Assembly: GCA_903943975.1 (NCBI GenBank)
Contig: CAJAQB010000008.1
Span: 1-64,000 of the forward strand
Length of the DNA stretch: 64,000 nt
DNA from: Synechococcus lacustris
GTDB lineage: Bacteria; Cyanobacteriota; Cyanobacteriia; PCC-6307; Cyanobiaceae
Direction of reading: 5' to 3'
The notes beneath the pieces are model-generated. The model was given only the letters and a program-made list of their open reading frames with translations, was not told where the DNA came from and searched no databases. The translations under genes and the position numbers were made by a program. Below, in pieces: positions 24,022 through 33,987 of this stretch. Position 1 is the stretch's first letter; the number at the start of each line of letters is the position of its first letter.

Positions 24022-27000
24022 GCCTTTCCGATACCTTCATTCGCCGCCCGGTGCTCAGCACCGTGTGCAGCATTCTCATCCTGATGGCAGGCATTATTTG
24101 CCTGCCATTGCTGCCAATTGAAAATCTACCGAATATTGCCCCCCCCACCATTCAGGTAACGGCCAATCTTCCCGGCGCCGATGCCCTCACCGTTGAAAGT
24201 GCCGTTACGGGCCCCCTGGAGGAGCAGATAAATGGGGCGCCGGGGATGGATTACATCACCTCGAATAGCACCAGTGAGGGGGTGAGTCAAATCAATGTGT
24301 ACTTCGAGGCCAGTAGCGATCCTGATATTGACCAGGTGAATGTGTTGAACCGTGTGCAGACCGCCACGGCCCAGTTGCCCCAGCAGGTGACAAGTCAAGG
24401 GGTAACTGTACAGCAGACAGCCAGTAGTTATCTACTTGTTTACAACATCACCTCTAGCAAAGGCCAGTTTGATAGTAATTATTTAAATGGTCTATACCAG
24501 CTGAATCTTGCCTATCCCCTTGGTCGGGCCCAGGGGGTGGGCCAGGTAAATGTTTTTGGCAGTAGCAGCCCCGCCTATCGCCTCTGGGTGGATCCGCTCA
24601 AGCTGACCCGCTTTAATCTTTCAGTGCAGGATGTGACCAACGCCCTGCAGTCTCAGAACCAGATTGTGATCGGTGGCAGCATCGGTGGGCCCCCCTCTGT
24701 GGCAGGTAACCGCACCACCTTCCCAATCCTGGTGGAGGGCAACCTCAAAACCGTCGAGGCCTTTGAGGATTTGATCCTCACTAAGGGGCCCAGCGGCACT
24801 GAAACCGCCAAGGGCCCCGACGGTAGCCTGATCCGTTTAAGGGATGTGGGTAGGGCGGAATACGCCTTCCAGAACTTCAATCAAACGGCGATCAATGCCC
24901 TCAGTGGTTATCCCAGCATCGGCTTCGGGGTGATCCAGCTGCCCGGTAGCAATGCGATCAGCACCGCCAAGGCGGTGGATGCCGTGCTCACAGACTTCCA
25001 GAAAACCCTGCCCCCTGGGGTATTGCTGGAGAAGGTATTTGATCAGACCGACTTCATCAATGCCTCGATTTACGGAGCCCTCGATGCCCTGCGCGATGCG
25101 GTGGTGTTGGTGCTACTAATTATTTTCCTTTTTCTGCAGGACTGGAAGGCCACGATGGTGCCGGCCCTGGCCCTACCGATTGCCCTACTGGGGGCGCTGG
25201 TGTTTGTGCAGGCCTTTGGTTTCTCAATCAATCAACTCACCCTGCTCGGCATCATCCTTGCCACTGGCCTGGTGGTGGATGACGCCATTGTGGTGGTGGA
25301 GGCGGTCTCGGCACGGATTGAGGCGGGAGACCGCCCCTTTAAGGCCGCATCCAATGCGATGAAGGAGCTCACCGGGGCAATCCTTGCCACCGCCTTGGTG
25401 CTTATGGCGGTATTTGTGCCGGTCACCTTCTTCCCGGGGGCCACCGGCGTTATCTATCGCCAGTTTGCGCTCACGATTGTGTTCTCGATTGTGGTTTCCA
25501 CCTTTAATGCAATTACTGGTAAACCGTTGCAATCAGCCCTGTTGTTGGGGGGTGGTAAGACCAATCCCACTGGTTGGCATTGGATTCTGATCGGTGGCGC
25601 TTTTGGGGCCGGTTATGGCTATTTGTTTGGCGGCTGGCCCTGGAGTCTTGGTTTTGGTCTTTTTGGAGCGGTGATTGGCATGTTTCTACAGCCAATTTTC
25701 AAGGCCTTTAATCACTTTTTTGCCGGACTGTCTAAGGCTTATTCTGCTGTGTTAGCCCAGGCGATTCGCTTCCGTAAGTTTGTGGTGGCTGTGCTACTCG
25801 CTGGGGTAGTGCTCACTGGCTTTGCCTTTGTTGCCATACCTACGGGCTTCGTGCCCACGGAAGACCAGGGCTATGGCCTTGGCATCATTCAGTTGCCCCC
25901 CCAGGCCTCGCTTGATTCCACCATGGCAGTGGGCCGAAAGGTGCGGGAGATCATTGCCCGCGAGCCTGATGTGGTGAGTGGAGAAGTGATTGGTGGTGCC
26001 GGCTTTAACGGTGGTTCCCTAAACCAGGGCTTGTTCTTTTTTGGTCTCAAGCCCATTGAGGAGCGCACTTCCCCGGATCAGTCCGCCAATGCAATCATCC
26101 GGCGCCTGAATCTAGCTTTTCGCTCTATTACTGGGGCGCTCGTGCTGGCCCAGCCGCCGGCGGCCGTGCCTGGTTTCAGTGCCCAGGGGGGCCTTTCCTT
26201 CCAGTTCAATGACCTCAGCAATGGTGGCTATAGCCCCACAGATCTTGGCAAGCTGGCTGATCAGTTGATTGCCAAGGCCAGTGCCACTGGCGATTTCTTC
26301 AAGCTATATACCCAGTTTGTTAGCGATGCACCGGTGTGGCGGCTGGAGCCAGATCGCGATCGGATGGCTTCAATGAATGTGGACTTTGGCACGGCCATGC
26401 AAGTGCTAGGCGCCCTAAATGGCGGCACATTTGTGAATCAGACCTATGAGAATGGTCAATACCGCCAGGTGTATGTGCAGGCAGAGGGTTCAAAGCGCTC
26501 TGTGGTTCAGGATCTAAACAATCTCTATGTGCCCTCCAGCAGCGGTCAACAGATTCCCCTGGCCAATCTGGTCAAGGTGCGTTTAGACAGTGCGCCGCCG
26601 ATCATTAGTCACTACAACCTTTACCGCACGGTGCTGATCCAGGGCATGGAGGGCCTAGGTAAAAGCAGCGGCCAGGCGATTGACACCCTTGCCAACACCT
26701 TCCGCCAGTTCAACTTCAGCAATGTGGGCATGGCCTGGTCTGCCCTCACCCGCTCTGAGGTGGCGGCCGGTTCCCTGGCGGCCCTGGTGTTTGCCTTGGG
26801 CATTGCTGTGGTTTTTCTGGTGCTCTCGGCCCAGTACGGCAGTTATCTGGATCCCTTGGTGATCCTGATCACCGTGCCCCTGGCCATGCTCGGAGCACTG
26901 GTCTTCCTGCTGCTGATGGGGCAGGTGAACAATGTGTATGCCCAGGTGGGTTTGGTGACCCTGATTGGCCTGGCTGCTAAGAACGGCATCCTGATTGTGG

Positions 27001-27323
27001 ATCTAGCAAATCAGCGGATGGAGGCTGGTCTTTCCGCCATTGAGGCAGCAAAGGGGGCGGCTGAATCGCGTTTTAGGCCGATCCTGATGACCGCCTCTGC
27101 GGCCCTGTCTGGCTTTTTTCCCCTGGTGGTGGCCTCTGGCGCCGGTGCCCTCAGCCAGCGTTCAATCGGCTCAGTGATCTTTGGCGGACTGCTGGTGGCC
27201 ACGGTGCTTAGTTTGTTTGTGGTACCTGCCATGTATGTGGTGATGAAGAACATCGAAGCCAAATGGTTCCCGAGTTCTGCCCAGGGGGATCCGCTGGCGG
27301 ACGTAGCGGAGCAGCCAGCCTGA
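24018..27323 (+). CDS. RND multidrug efflux transporter (AcrB/HAE1 family)
   Basis: 1101 residues, the full length of a hydrophobe/amphiphile efflux pump. The N-terminus MSLSDTFIRRPVLSTVCSILILMAG is membrane helix 1. The proton-relay Asp pair is in GLVVDDAIVVVE near residue 415 and the matching Lys in GLAAKNGILIVD near 980. Two large periplasmic loops follow helices 1 and 7. It exports drugs, detergents or lipids using proton influx and needs a periplasmic adaptor and a TolC-type channel; the channel gene is not in this window. Insertion-like extra hydrophobic residues between helices 6 and 7 (about 515-560, GGAFGAGYGYLFGGWPWSLG) lengthen it relative to E. coli AcrB. It is followed by a small two-helix protein overlapping by one base. 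Confidence 0.95.
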   Translation: MSLSDTFIRRPVLSTVCSILILMAGIICLPLLPIENLPNIAPPTIQVTANLPGADALTVESAVTGPLEEQINGAPGMDYITSNSTSEGVSQINVYFEASSDPDIDQVNVLNRVQTATAQLPQQVTSQGVTVQQTASSYLLVYNITSSKGQFDSNYLNGLYQLNLAYPLGRAQGVGQVNVFGSSSPAYRLWVDPLKLTRFNLSVQDVTNALQSQNQIVIGGSIGGPPSVAGNRTTFPILVEGNLKTVEAFEDLILTKGPSGTETAKGPDGSLIRLRDVGRAEYAFQNFNQTAINALSGYPSIGFGVIQLPGSNAISTAKAVDAVLTDFQKTLPPGVLLEKVFDQTDFINASIYGALDALRDAVVLVLLIIFLFLQDWKATMVPALALPIALLGALVFVQAFGFSINQLTLLGIILATGLVVDDAIVVVEAVSARIEAGDRPFKAASNAMKELTGAILATALVLMAVFVPVTFFPGATGVIYRQFALTIVFSIVVSTFNAITGKPLQSALLLGGGKTNPTGWHWILIGGAFGAGYGYLFGGWPWSLGFGLFGAVIGMFLQPIFKAFNHFFAGLSKAYSAVLAQAIRFRKFVVAVLLAGVVLTGFAFVAIPTGFVPTEDQGYGLGIIQLPPQASLDSTMAVGRKVREIIAREPDVVSGEVIGGAGFNGGSLNQGLFFFGLKPIEERTSPDQSANAIIRRLNLAFRSITGALVLAQPPAAVPGFSAQGGLSFQFNDLSNGGYSPTDLGKLADQLIAKASATGDFFKLYTQFVSDAPVWRLEPDRDRMASMNVDFGTAMQVLGALNGGTFVNQTYENGQYRQVYVQAEGSKRSVVQDLNNLYVPSSSGQQIPLANLVKVRLDSAPPIISHYNLYRTVLIQGMEGLGKSSGQAIDTLANTFRQFNFSNVGMAWSALTRSEVAAGSLAALVFALGIAVVFLVLSAQYGSYLDPLVILITVPLAMLGALVFLLLMGQVNNVYAQVGLVTLIGLAAKNGILIVDLANQRMEAGLSAIEAAKGAAESRFRPILMTASAALSGFFPLVVASGAGALSQRSIGSVIFGGLLVATVLSLFVVPAMYVVMKNIEAKWFPSSAQGDPLADVAEQPA

Positions 27324-27604
27324 TGCCTCTACCCCATCCCCCTGGCTATCGCCCGCCCCAGCAAAACCAGGTGGATCGTTGCCGGGTGGTCTTTGCCGGC
27401 TTGATATTTGCTCTGTTTGGCGCCCTGTTAGTGGGCCTGGCCCACCGGGCCGCCCGGGTGCCGGGCACAGAGTTTCAACCAATGCAGCGTCAGCCCTTCC
27501 TGTTGTTGGTGCTTGGCGCCGGATTCTGCGGCGCCTGGTCGGAGGGCATGCGCCAATTGGCTTTGGTGCGCAAGGAGCCTCCCCAGGGCCAGGATCCGCC
27601 CTAG
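27323..27604 (+). CDS. Small two-helix membrane protein, unknown function
   Basis: 93 residues. The ATG overlaps the RND pump stop by one base (TGATG), so it is translationally coupled to the pump. It has a Pro-rich start (PLPHPPGYRPPQQNQ), then two membrane helices (about 23-41 VVFAGLIFALFGALLVGLA and 58-75 FLLLVLGAGFCGAWSEG) and a polar tail. Its place in the operon suggests a pump accessory, like the small membrane peptides that bind other RND pumps, but the sequence shows no homology I recognise. Function unknown. Confidence 0.62.
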   Translation: MPLPHPPGYRPPQQNQVDRCRVVFAGLIFALFGALLVGLAHRAARVPGTEFQPMQRQPFLLLVLGAGFCGAWSEGMRQLALVRKEPPQGQDPP

Positions 27605-27630
27605 CTCCGGTGGGCGAGCCCCCCCTGCAC

Positions 27631-29316
<1,686 letters not shown>

Positions 29317-29390
29317 CTAGGGCCACAGGTCAAAGCGCAGCATATCTTTTGCTTAAGGGGCTTAGGGCCTTTAACTTGTCCCCAGCCCCG

Positions 29391-29762
29391 ATGAGTAGCG
29401 CGATGCTTCGTATCAACCTTTTCGCCAATGGTTTCGCCAACGGCGCCCTGTTGGCCTTGCCGTTGCTGGCCTCCCAATTGCTGGCTGCCCCCGTGCTGGC
29501 CAGCCAGGTGCTGCCCTTTCCGGAGGCGGTGCAGAAGGGGCGCTTGGCAGCGGAAGCCGTATTGCGGCGCACCGGTTCGGAGATGTGCCTGAGGGGCAAG
29601 CTCACCAATGCGATGGTGGCCCTATCCAGCAGCTGTGATGCCAGTGCCCGTAAGGACAGTCTTTGCAGTTTGGCCGATCAGGTGGTGCTGGAATCAAATC
29701 TGACCCTACCGATGATGGATGACGCCTCCCAGCAGCTGTTGAAATTGACCAGTAAGCCCTAG
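29391..29762 (+). CDS. Small secreted protein, unknown function
   Basis: 123 residues from ATG at 29391 (an ATG at 29403 is also possible). A signal peptide, FANGALLALPLLASQLLAAPVLASQ, is cleaved near residue 37. The mature protein of about 85 residues has three Cys (EMCLRG, SSCDAS, SLCSLADQ) and regular hydrophobic spacing (AVQKGRLAAEAVLRRTGSEM), suggesting a compact helical, disulfide-linked fold in the periplasm or lumen. No family recognised. The last four bases overlap the convergent gene, which encodes another small secreted protein. Confidence 0.6.
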   Translation: MSSAMLRINLFANGFANGALLALPLLASQLLAAPVLASQVLPFPEAVQKGRLAAEAVLRRTGSEMCLRGKLTNAMVALSSSCDASARKDSLCSLADQVVLESNLTLPMMDDASQQLLKLTSKP

Positions 29763-30214
29763 AGCCCGCCCTTTTTCTGGGGGCCGCTTGGGGCAGCAGG
29801 TGCTGGCGGTTTTTCCGGCTCCTTGGCCTGGCAGAGCTGAATCAGATCATTGGCTTTTGTGAGTAGCAGATCCTTGCGGTCGTAGTTATTAATAGCCACT
29901 GTCTTGGCTTTCTGGATCACCACAAAGGCCGTGTCTTTGCAGAGGGCGGTCAAGTAGGGGCGATCAAGCAGTCGGTCGGCCAGTTGTCTGGCGACTAGGC
30001 AGCTGGCCTCTTGATTCTGTTGGGCACACTCAACCACCGCATCAAAGGTGGGTTTCAGATCTGCCTTTGTGAGCGGTTCCTTCTGCTCCTCCAGTTGTTT
30101 GCTGTTTAATTTCGTTTGGCCCCAGGCCCCAGGCCCAGCCAGCAGCAACAGACCTAGCAATAGGGCGTTGCCGCAGAGCTTACGACTCAGAAGTGCTGAG
30201 GAGGAGGGTGGCAT
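29759..30214 (-). CDS. Small secreted protein, unknown function
   Basis: 151 residues. Signal peptide: basic LLSRKLCGN, hydrophobic ALLLGLLLLAGPGAWG, then mature TKLNSKQLEEQKEPL. The mature helical core (DAVVECAQQNQEASCLVARQLADRLLDRPYLTALCKDTAFVV) has four Cys in all, followed by a Pro/Ala-rich tail (KPPAPAAPSGPQKKGGL). The Cys spacing suggests two disulfides in an exported helical bundle. No family recognised. It ends four bases inside the convergent secreted gene, so the two transcripts run into each other. Confidence 0.62.
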   Translation of the reverse strand: MPPSSSALLSRKLCGNALLLGLLLLAGPGAWGQTKLNSKQLEEQKEPLTKADLKPTFDAVVECAQQNQEASCLVARQLADRLLDRPYLTALCKDTAFVVIQKAKTVAINNYDRKDLLLTKANDLIQLCQAKEPEKPPAPAAPSGPQKKGGL

Positions 30215-30308
30215 TGGTGGTTGCTGCAGCCATGCTTATAGCTAAGAATAGCCTGGTGCTCGACTGGGTGCTGGGGCGAAATTTGATATTTTTGACCCCT
30301 GGCAATCC

Positions 30309-31697
30309 TCAGCCTTTTACCTTGCTGGCCCCACAGCTCCGCCGTGCTTTGTTGAGCTTGCGCTCCAGTTTTGGCGTGATGCCCAGTTCAGCCCCCTGCC
30401 AGAGCCGCTTCATCTCCCTGCTGAAGTGCGCCGCCAGGGTAGGTGAGTGGATGATCAGCATTGTTTCATCGTTTTTGTGGGCAGCCGACGGGCTCCAATT
30501 AAAAGAACCGCTCACCACTGTTTCGTTATCGATTACCGCCAGCTTGTGGTGCAATTTGTCCCCTGGGGCCAGGCGCGGACTGCCGGCACCGCTGATTGGC
30601 CTGGGCCAGGGGGCATTGCCCGCCTCAAGGCTGCAGCGCTGATCAGGCAAGACCACCCCCATAAGGTCCAGCAGTTCGGAATAACTGCGGCTGGCAAACC
30701 CTGGATCCACCAAGGCCCTTAATTTGACCCCCGCCTGCACCCGCCCTACCAGCACATCTGCCAGCTCCTGGGCTGAAAATACAAACAAGGCCAGGTCAAT
30801 CTGGTGTTTTGCGGTGGCCAATAGTTCCTGCAGCACCTGTAGGCCATTGTTTGGATCTGTTTTGCTGTGGGGCGCAAATAACACAGTTACTTCTGTGGCG
30901 CCAATATGTACAGTTTGGGCGGGCCCCTCCTGCTTCTTTAGGCCAAATTGTTTATTCCAGAGCAGCTCAAATTCCCGTTTGAACAACTGAGCCAGTGCCG
31001 GGCTATCAAAGCGCAGCAGGTGGTTCACATTCCCCCTGGTGCGGGGTGCTCCGGCATCCCCATGGATATCTGAACTGCTGAAGTTGGCGGAGCCCACCAC
31101 CACCCAGCGCTGATCTACCACCAAAAACTTGTGGTGCATCAGACCACTGCCCTGGCTGCCATCGGCGGTGTCATCGATGATCTGTACCCCTGCCCCTTCC
31201 AGCACAGCCATCGCATCCCCCTGCAGCTGTTCGCTGGCGCTGAGTTCGCCATTGCGGTCGGTATCTGCCAGGGCTTTGAGTTGGGCCAGCCGTTGGCGTT
31301 GGTGGGGGGCTAACCCGGCCGGGTGTTGGTTGCTCCAGGGTTGGCGATAGCTGTTTTCCACCACCACCCGCACCTGAACCCCCGCCCGCTGCCGTTCGGC
31401 CAGGGCCAGGGCCACCTGGGGCAGGGATAACTCCTGCACGGCCACCAACACCTCCCGTTGACTGCGGTGAATTGATTGCAGCAGCAACTCTTCGAGGTTG
31501 TCCCCGGGCCGTTGTTGCCCGCTAATCGGACTGCGGTAGCTGTGGTCCTGCCGCTGGTTGAAGACCACCTCGATGGCAGGGGGCAGGGGCAACTCGGTGC
31601 TGTTGTTGCCCTGGAAGCTGGGCTGGACGGTGCAACCGGTGCAGAGGGCCGCGAGCAGAGACAGCAGCCAGGGCCGCCGGCCTAGGGCAGAGATCAA
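30309..31697 (-). CDS. Phospholipase-D-like lipoprotein with EF-hand-like loop
   Basis: 462 residues from TTG at 31697. The signal peptide ISALGRRPWLLSLLAALCTGC ends in a lipobox-like Cys. Two PLD (HKD) motifs are complete: HHKFLVVDQRWVVVGSANFSSSD and HHKLAVIDNETVVSGSFNWSPSA, each giving His, Lys and Asp for a two-lobe phosphodiesterase or nuclease. Before the first motif lies DTDRNGELSASE, a 12-residue stretch with Asp1, Asp3, Asn5, Gly6 and Glu12 of a calcium-binding EF-hand loop. The frame is open upstream to 31847, but the TTG start gives a proper signal peptide. It could cut DNA or lipids outside the cell or in the periplasm. The substrate is unknown. Confidence 0.85.
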   Translation of the reverse strand: MISALGRRPWLLSLLAALCTGCTVQPSFQGNNSTELPLPPAIEVVFNQRQDHSYRSPISGQQRPGDNLEELLLQSIHRSQREVLVAVQELSLPQVALALAERQRAGVQVRVVVENSYRQPWSNQHPAGLAPHQRQRLAQLKALADTDRNGELSASEQLQGDAMAVLEGAGVQIIDDTADGSQGSGLMHHKFLVVDQRWVVVGSANFSSSDIHGDAGAPRTRGNVNHLLRFDSPALAQLFKREFELLWNKQFGLKKQEGPAQTVHIGATEVTVLFAPHSKTDPNNGLQVLQELLATAKHQIDLALFVFSAQELADVLVGRVQAGVKLRALVDPGFASRSYSELLDLMGVVLPDQRCSLEAGNAPWPRPISGAGSPRLAPGDKLHHKLAVIDNETVVSGSFNWSPSAAHKNDETMLIIHSPTLAAHFSREMKRLWQGAELGITPKLERKLNKARRSCGASKVKG

Positions 31698-31782
31698 GGG
31701 CTTAGCCAGTACCAGGCTTAAGGGTTCCCCCTTCTGGGCTGGCCAGGCCCCGGCTAAACCCTGAAAATCAGCTAAACGACGC

Positions 31783-32895
31783 TCAGAACCACTCGGGCTT
31801 GGCCTGCTCCGGGGTGTTGCTGTTGTCTTCCGGGGTGATCCGCTCAAATTTCAGGGTGATGTTGCGGCTTTGTTCCCCATCGGCGGCCACGGCCTTGATC
31901 GGGTAGAGCTGATGGCCATCACGGAAGGGCACCTGCACCCGGAAGGTGCCATCGCTCGCCAAGGGCACCACCTCTTCGCCGATGCTGAGGGTGGCGGTCG
32001 GGTCGGTGGCGCCGTAAACAATCAGTTCGGCATCGGCCACCAACCAGAAGGAGCGTTGGCGGGAGGCAACACCACCGATGCCGCTTTCGCTGCGACCGCT
32101 GGCCCAACGGCCCACACCGGAATCGCTCAGGCCCCGGGCCTGGGATTCGCTGTCACTCAACTCATGGAAGGCTTCTGAGCCTCGGCCCAGTTGGCGCCAG
32201 CGGATCGTGGCCGTTTGATAGAGGCGTTCATGCAGGCTGTTGTCACCGGCCTCCTGGGGCGTGGGTGGCGTTGTGGTGGGAGTTGCGGTTGCTGTTGCGG
32301 TTGCATCCAGGGAGAAGGGAACGAATTGATCGAGGATCTGTTCGCTGGGGTGCATGGCGGGCACCCGGGCCACGGAGGAGAAGGCCAAGGAGAACCAGCC
32401 GCCATTGCTCTGGCGGAAACCCAACTCCACCCGGTAGTCGCGGTCGCTCAGGGGCACTGGTAGATACCACTCGCTGGCGCTGCTATCCACCACCACCTCC
32501 TGCAGGGTGTGGGGATGGCTGGAGCCGTCCTTCAGGCCGGTTACGTCTGAAACCCGCAGGCAGAGCTGACGGGCGCCCGCCGCTTGCGAGGCCCGCAGGC
32601 TTTCGCTGGAGATTTCCCAGAACACGTAGGCCCACTGGGGATCCCGGGGCAGGAAAACCACCCGGGTTTCCGAGAGGGGCAAGGGGGTGTCGCCGAACTC
32701 GCTTTCCATTTCGGCTAGGGAAATGGCGGTTTCAAGCCGGGTGCGACCGGTGCTGAATTCCTGCTGCTGGCTGATCGCATTCAGCAGCTCTTCCTTCGAC
32801 TTACGGCTGTAGAGGCCCACCCCCAGGTCGCTGGCCACCCGGCGCAGTTGCCTGAGGGTGAGCAGGGCTAACGACGTGAGGGATTTGGACACCAC
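31783..32895 (-). CDS. DUF4912 protein with Rho-N/SAP-like N-terminus
   Basis: 370 residues from GTG at 32895. Residues 1-45 (LTSLALLTLRQLRRVASDLGVGLYSRKSKEELLNAI) match the small helix-extended-loop-helix fold of Rho N-terminal or SAP-like domains. The centre, with VVFLPRDPQWAYVFWEIS, is the DUF4912 domain, followed by a Thr/Pro-rich linker (TATATATPTTTPPTP) and a C-terminal beta-rich part that resembles another DUF4912-like or carbohydrate-module strand pattern. Found in cyanobacteria; function unknown. The PLD-like lipoprotein lies downstream on the same strand. A 14-bp palindrome with a HIP1 core (32966-32979) is upstream of its start. Confidence 0.82.
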   Translation of the reverse strand: MVSKSLTSLALLTLRQLRRVASDLGVGLYSRKSKEELLNAISQQQEFSTGRTRLETAISLAEMESEFGDTPLPLSETRVVFLPRDPQWAYVFWEISSESLRASQAAGARQLCLRVSDVTGLKDGSSHPHTLQEVVVDSSASEWYLPVPLSDRDYRVELGFRQSNGGWFSLAFSSVARVPAMHPSEQILDQFVPFSLDATATATATPTTTPPTPQEAGDNSLHERLYQTATIRWRQLGRGSEAFHELSDSESQARGLSDSGVGRWASGRSESGIGGVASRQRSFWLVADAELIVYGATDPTATLSIGEEVVPLASDGTFRVQVPFRDGHQLYPIKAVAADGEQSRNITLKFERITPEDNSNTPEQAKPEWF

Positions 32896-33013
32896 GGCTA
32901 AAGAATTGATTTGGGATCACTTTGGCCTTAGTTGCGCTTTGACACAACAGAGCGGTGGCGGTGGGTCAGCGATCGCTGATTCGGCCCTGGCCTGGGGGCC
33001 TAGTGGGAGCCAC

Positions 33014-33036
33014 AAAAAAAGCCCCCTTGCGGGGGC
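33014..33036 (-). terminator. Rho-independent terminator of cpcG
   Basis: On the minus strand GCCCCC (33036-33031) pairs with GGGGGC (33026-33021) around a GCAA loop, then seven U (A-run 33014-33020). It lies about 55 bp past the cpcG stop. Confidence 0.92.
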
Positions 33037-33090
33037 ATAGGCGCAGTAGAAATGCTGCAGAAATTTTGGGCAAAGCCCCGTGGATCTGGC

Positions 33091-33849
33091 TCAGCGGCCG
33101 ACGCTGCGGTAGGGCACCTTGGCGAGGAAATTGCCAGGAATGCCAGCGGAGGCTGCCGGACTGCGCAGGGCAGGCAGGGTGCGCACCCAGGGCAGGTAGT
33201 CCTCGGCGAAGCCGCCCCGGCGCTGGCGGGACCGCTCCGGGTAGCTGCGGCCTTCACCGGTGAAGACAATCTGCGGGAAGCCCAGGGTGCCGCGGTGGTA
33301 GGCGTCGTAGCGGGGGGAAGTGATGTTGAAGGGGGTTTCGCCCAGGTCCCGGGAGCCGACCACGCGATTGCGGTGGAAGGGCACCGTGTCGTAGCCGAAG
33401 GCATCCAGGTACTCCTGGCCGTTGAGGATGTCATCAACCATCCCCTTGACCCCGCGGGTCATCAACACCGCAGACCAGGCAATCTCTTCAGTTTTGCCGT
33501 GGACCGGGCGACCCAGCAGTTTTTCCACAAGGTGGCGCGCCACCTTGTAGTTGCTGTTGAGGTTGTAGAAACTGCGGGTGAAGGTGTCCGAGAGGCACAG
33601 GGAGCGGATGAAGTCCCTCACTGTGATCTGGCCGTCCCGCAGTTGGCACTCCAGGGTGCGGTCCCGGTCCACCTTGAAGGCATGGAAGAAGATCTGCCGA
33701 TAGGCAGCTTCAATCACGAAGTTCTGGTCTTCGCGATCAAGGGCTTTGTCCAGGGACACCGCCTTGGCATCTTCATCAGAGCCAACTCGAAAGGTTTTCA
33801 CCCTCGAGTTTTGGCTTGTGGGCGCGTACTTCAGAAGGGGCAGTGCCAC
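33091..33849 (-). CDS. cpcG: Phycobilisome rod-core linker polypeptide
   Basis: 252 residues from GTG at 33849. The opening MALPLLKYAPTSQNSRVKTFRVG is the CpcG hallmark. The phycobilisome-linker domain covers about residues 20-150 (FVIEAAYRQIFFHAFKVDRDRTLECQLRDGQITVRDFIRSLCLSDTF), with conserved aromatic and basic residues. The C-terminal part binds the allophycocyanin core. It joins phycocyanin rods to the core and sits on the cytoplasmic face of the thylakoid. It is transcribed alone, with its own terminator, about 114 bp after a CpcS/CpeS-type lyase gene. A 21-bp-stem hairpin (33940-33987) lies between the two. Confidence 0.94.
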   Translation of the reverse strand: MALPLLKYAPTSQNSRVKTFRVGSDEDAKAVSLDKALDREDQNFVIEAAYRQIFFHAFKVDRDRTLECQLRDGQITVRDFIRSLCLSDTFTRSFYNLNSNYKVARHLVEKLLGRPVHGKTEEIAWSAVLMTRGVKGMVDDILNGQEYLDAFGYDTVPFHRNRVVGSRDLGETPFNITSPRYDAYHRGTLGFPQIVFTGEGRSYPERSRQRRGGFAEDYLPWVRTLPALRSPAASAGIPGNFLAKVPYRSVGR

Positions 33850-33939
33850 ACGTGCTCAGCATCCGTCGCAGCCGATCGTAGAAGTCTGGTTCACCACTGG
33901 ACCTTGCTGGAGCCCAGGCACTCACAGTCCGTAACTTTC

Positions 33940-33987
33940 CTGGGCTCCCTGCTGGGTTGGCTTTCACCAGCCCAGCAGGGAGCCCAG
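33940..33987. repeat. Long inverted repeat between cpcS and cpcG
   Basis: Left arm 33940-33960 and right arm 33967-33987 are reverse complements over 21 bp with a single G-U pair; the loop is CTTTCA. It includes the last codons of the cpcS gene and lies upstream of cpcG on the minus strand. No U-run follows, so it may stabilise the cpcS transcript end or control read-through into cpcG. Confidence 0.85.
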
